From JADLHS01 sp964561105 (lineage in GTDB: Bacteria; Verrucomicrobiota; Verrucomicrobiia; Limisphaerales; JADLHS01), in NCBI GenBank assembly GCA_964561105.1, contig CAZLOH010000022.1:14173-78172 (forward strand): 64,000 nucleotides of DNA. The letters are read 5' to 3'. Positions 61,461-64,000 of the stretch are shown one piece after another. The notes under the pieces are model-generated. The model saw nothing but the letters and a program-made list of their open reading frames with translations. It was not told where the DNA came from and made no database searches. The number at the start of each line of letters is the position of its first letter. The first letter of the stretch is position 1. Made by a program: the position numbers and the translations under genes.

Positions 61461-63845
61461 CTACGGAGACAAACGCGCGCGGTAGAAGCGTTGCGGGGCG
61501 TTGGTTTCCGAGTCCACCCACAGGAAACCACCGTTCGTCACGGAAAAACTTACGCGGTCCTGCCAGGTGACCAGATTGGCTGAGGACGCGATGGTGACCG
61601 TGCCGGGGTCGCTGTTGCCGCCGAGTTGCAAGCGGCCGTCTGGCAACCGGGCGACGGAGGCAAATTTCGGCGCGGCCGGTGGTCGCACCGTGAGCACGGC
61701 GGCGTCGCTGACAACTGAACCGCCAAGATTGGTGACGACGACCGAATAGCTGCCCGCGTCGTTCGTCGTCACCAACGGCCGGAGGTAAGTGGCATTGGTG
61801 GCGGCGGCAATAACCGCTCCATTGAAACGCCACTGGTAGGCGAGCGGCAGGTCGCTGGAGGCGGTGACCGTAAAGGTGACATTGCTCCACGCTTTCACGT
61901 CCTGGCTTTGCGGTTGGAGGGTAATCACGGGTGGCGTGCGGTAGGGGCCGAGATAATCGAAGCGCACAGCATCCGCCAGCACCACCCTGCCCGAATAGCC
62001 GGTGTCGTTGCTGAGGCGCACGTAACCATTTGTGCCAACGGTGAACAATCTGGCGGCCGCCAGCAAATGCCAGCCCCCGCCACCGGACGTTTGATCCACC
62101 GGGATCGTGACGCTCCCGCCGAGATCGGTCACCGTCCAGGGCGCGTTGGTGGCGCGATTGCCGCCCTGCGGATACCAGATGGAAACATCGTAATAGCCCG
62201 GTGTCACGATGTCGGGGCGGAATACCGCCGTGTCCACGCCCCCGTTGGCGGTGCTGGCAAATCGGTAATCGCCGAGATACTTGTCCGGCGACGAGGTGCC
62301 GGTGGACCAGCCGGCGGTGAACGTGACGGCGGCATTGGTGTTGTCCAAAGTCAGGGATGGCACCAGCGGCGGCGCGAACGCAAGCTTCACCCCGTCAGCA
62401 ATCGCGCGATGGCCCGGTTCGGAGAAATTATCCTGCACGCGAATCGAGCCGTTGGTGCCGGCGGCGAAATTGAACCGCCCCAGCAATGACCATTTGCCCG
62501 AGTTGGTCCGTTGATCCGCCAGCACGGTCGTCGTGCCGGTCGCATGATGAATGACGAACGGCGTGGCGGACGCGGCGTTTGTGACGTAAGGATGCCATTC
62601 GTAAACATCGTAGTCGCCGGCCACGGCGATGTTCGGAGTAAACTGAACGTAAGCCGATCCATTCCCGGGCAGCTTGGAAAAATAATTCGTGCCGAAGGAA
62701 TTCGTGTCGGAACCGGTCGCGCCGTAGTACGTGGGCAGCGTGGTGGTCGCACCGAAGACGCGCACCGCCGTCCAACCACCCACGACCCGGGCGCGCGCGT
62801 CATCCAGGACAAGGTTGTTGACCGCTCCGGCGAAATTTCCCGGCGTGCCGTTCTTGATGAAGGACCATTGCACCGCGCCGTGCAGGTCCGTGCGCCAGAA
62901 ACTGGCTCCTTGATAGCCGCCGACAGTTTGGGCGTGCGGATCGGCGGCGCAGTAATCAATGAATTCCTGCACATCCTCGTCCGGCTGGGCGGCGGCTGTG
63001 CCGTTGCAAATGATTCCCCCGGGGATGGTGGGGCCGTAAACGTCCTGCAACGGAACGATCGGCTTGATGGCATTGGTCCAATTGACGAGGACGCCGTTGC
63101 TGTTGCCGATGGGCAGGCCGGCGAGGCTGCTCTGCCAGGTTCGCCAGTTGACGTCCGACCAGTTGATGGCCGCGCTGGGCGATCCTTTGAGTCCGGACGA
63201 CGAAAAATGGTAAATCTGCGGCATGACGGCATCGCACCAGAAACCAAATTCCTTGTAGGGGAACGAGGCGTGAAAATAGATGATGGGAAATGGAGCGTGG
63301 GCGAGAAACTTGTTCGGCCAGTTTGACCGGACTTGCGAGCATTGCTGCCAGGCGAGCGCGGGGCCTTGCGTGCCGAGCGCGCCGCTTTCCCATTCGGCCT
63401 CCGCATCCCAGACAAAACCGTCCGCGCCCTGATTGAACACAAAGTCGGCAATCGCCACTTCGCCGGCCACGTTGGTGCCGTAGGAACGATTGTAGCCAAA
63501 CACCCAGACGCCGTGGTTGTGTGCGGTGTTGATGAAATAGGGCGTCAATTGCGGGAACGGGTAGCAACCATTGTATAACGACGCGCCCGTCCCGGTTTTG
63601 ACCACCACGTAACGGATGCCCTGGCTGTGGTAAAACTGCATCAGGCTGTTTTCGTTGGTGACTCCGGCAACGTGGCCGCCAAGTTGGTTGGTGGCGTCCC
63701 GGATGGAATAAATCCAATCACCCTTGCCCAAATTCCAGGGATCAATCCCGCCATCGCGAATCTGCCCGAAGCTGGTTGCGAGGCCGAAGAACAGCACGAG
63801 GCCCGCGAGCGAGGCCAGCTTGGTGCAGCACAAACGACGAGTCAT
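61461..63845 (-). CDS. Secreted TIM-barrel protein with golvesin-like and Ig-like modules
   Basis: A 794-residue protein from ATG 63843-63845 (MTRRLCCTKLASLAGLVLFFGLATSFG signal peptide); a longer frame to 63953 lacks support. Residues 25-390 look like a TIM-barrel glycosidase or related domain (GIRYVVVKTGTGASLYNG, GVWVFGYNRSYGTN, GADGFVWDAEAEWES with acidic residues). Then come two golvesin-like carbohydrate-binding-type modules (AVAGDYDVYEWHPYV and VTPGYYDVSIWYPQGGNRA), an Ig-like domain (LAYQWRFNGAVIAAATNATY) and a C-terminal domain ending QRFYRARLSP. The same F-Y-R/Q type ending is found in the giant secreted proteins. Substrate unknown. Confidence 0.87.
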   Translation of the reverse strand: MTRRLCCTKLASLAGLVLFFGLATSFGQIRDGGIDPWNLGKGDWIYSIRDATNQLGGHVAGVTNENSLMQFYHSQGIRYVVVKTGTGASLYNGCYPFPQLTPYFINTAHNHGVWVFGYNRSYGTNVAGEVAIADFVFNQGADGFVWDAEAEWESGALGTQGPALAWQQCSQVRSNWPNKFLAHAPFPIIYFHASFPYKEFGFWCDAVMPQIYHFSSSGLKGSPSAAINWSDVNWRTWQSSLAGLPIGNSNGVLVNWTNAIKPIVPLQDVYGPTIPGGIICNGTAAAQPDEDVQEFIDYCAADPHAQTVGGYQGASFWRTDLHGAVQWSFIKNGTPGNFAGAVNNLVLDDARARVVGGWTAVRVFGATTTLPTYYGATGSDTNSFGTNYFSKLPGNGSAYVQFTPNIAVAGDYDVYEWHPYVTNAASATPFVIHHATGTTTVLADQRTNSGKWSLLGRFNFAAGTNGSIRVQDNFSEPGHRAIADGVKLAFAPPLVPSLTLDNTNAAVTFTAGWSTGTSSPDKYLGDYRFASTANGGVDTAVFRPDIVTPGYYDVSIWYPQGGNRATNAPWTVTDLGGSVTIPVDQTSGGGGWHLLAAARLFTVGTNGYVRLSNDTGYSGRVVLADAVRFDYLGPYRTPPVITLQPQSQDVKAWSNVTFTVTASSDLPLAYQWRFNGAVIAAATNATYLRPLVTTNDAGSYSVVVTNLGGSVVSDAAVLTVRPPAAPKFASVARLPDGRLQLGGNSDPGTVTIASSANLVTWQDRVSFSVTNGGFLWVDSETNAPQRFYRARLSP

Positions 63846-64000
63846 AGTATCCCGCCAAAATACCGTGCCCGAACGCGGCGTCAACGCGGCGGCGGCACAT
63901 AAACATGTTGGCCGTGGCGGCGATTGCCGATCGCCGCTTACAGATCCGTGCATCTCGAAGTTGTTGGTGATTTTGCAGAGTTCTGTGGGGTGCAGAGTTG
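63846..64000. other. Right-edge upstream region with a palindromic hairpin
   Basis: This holds the 5' region of the last gene. Near 63915-63936 there is GCGGCGAT-TGCCG-ATCGCCGC, a perfect 8-bp stem similar in style to the other intergenic hairpins. No gene is evident before the window ends. Confidence 0.5.

Overview
The window reads as a chromosomal contig from a high-GC, Gram-negative member of the Verrucomicrobiota, most likely a Pedosphaera/Limisphaera-type soil or freshwater lineage. The evidence is lpxD (lipid A), secreted DUF1080 and CE15-type enzymes, paired Gfo/Idh oxidoreductases, a redoxin-cytochrome c-copper monooxygenase fusion, very large PA14/lamin-tail/CotH secreted proteins, and many palindromic intergenic repeats. 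A run of exactly 100 N (20520-20619) lies inside a tandem-repeat gene and marks a scaffold gap. Family names rest on motif recognition by eye; no database search was possible.

Layout. 0.4-6.8 kb: a hypothetical protein, an HNH nuclease, a zinc-ribbon protein carrying a canonical HEPN RNase motif, a protein of unknown function, the RNA ligase RtcB, the remnant of a second RtcB, and a secreted DUF1080 protein. 7.0-22.0 kb: two divergently transcribed giant secreted proteins (1329 and about 3482 aa) built from related modules. 22.1-22.7 kb: infC, with a TTG start. 22.75-25.37 kb: a gene-poor stretch full of palindromic repeats, with an IS110-like remnant and perhaps one small membrane protein. 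25.4-30.7 kb: two Gfo/Idh/MocA dehydrogenases, lpxD and a dacB-type carboxypeptidase. 30.7-34.3 kb: a small DUF1232-like protein, a TPR/MshEN-domain protein and a GspE/PilB ATPase. 34.3-39.2 kb: fabD-fabG, a RodZ-like HTH membrane protein, and rimO-pgsA.

39.2-49.7 kb looks like a genomic island next to the 3' end of the tmRNA gene. It holds an AbiE-like antitoxin with a truncated toxin, a repeat cluster, and a tightly overlapping set hsdM-hsdS-DUF1016-hsdR-radC (type I restriction plus accessory nuclease). At its right edge are a truncated helicase N-terminus and a truncated integrase N-terminus. 49.7-64 kb: ssrA, hemL, a CE15-like esterase, a RapA-like helicase, a DUF3616 protein, a repeat-rich gap, the redoxin-cytochrome-monooxygenase fusion, yifB/comM, and a TIM-barrel secreted protein with golvesin-like and Ig-like modules.

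Two themes stand out. First, a putative HEPN RNase and the RNA ligase RtcB sit together in a small cluster, which could be an RNA cleavage/repair pair. Second, several families of perfect hairpins recur in which the loop and part of the stem are conserved while the rest of the stem changes with compensatory pairs; related sequences also occur in frame inside hsdR, rimO, rtcB, the DUF1016 gene and dacB.
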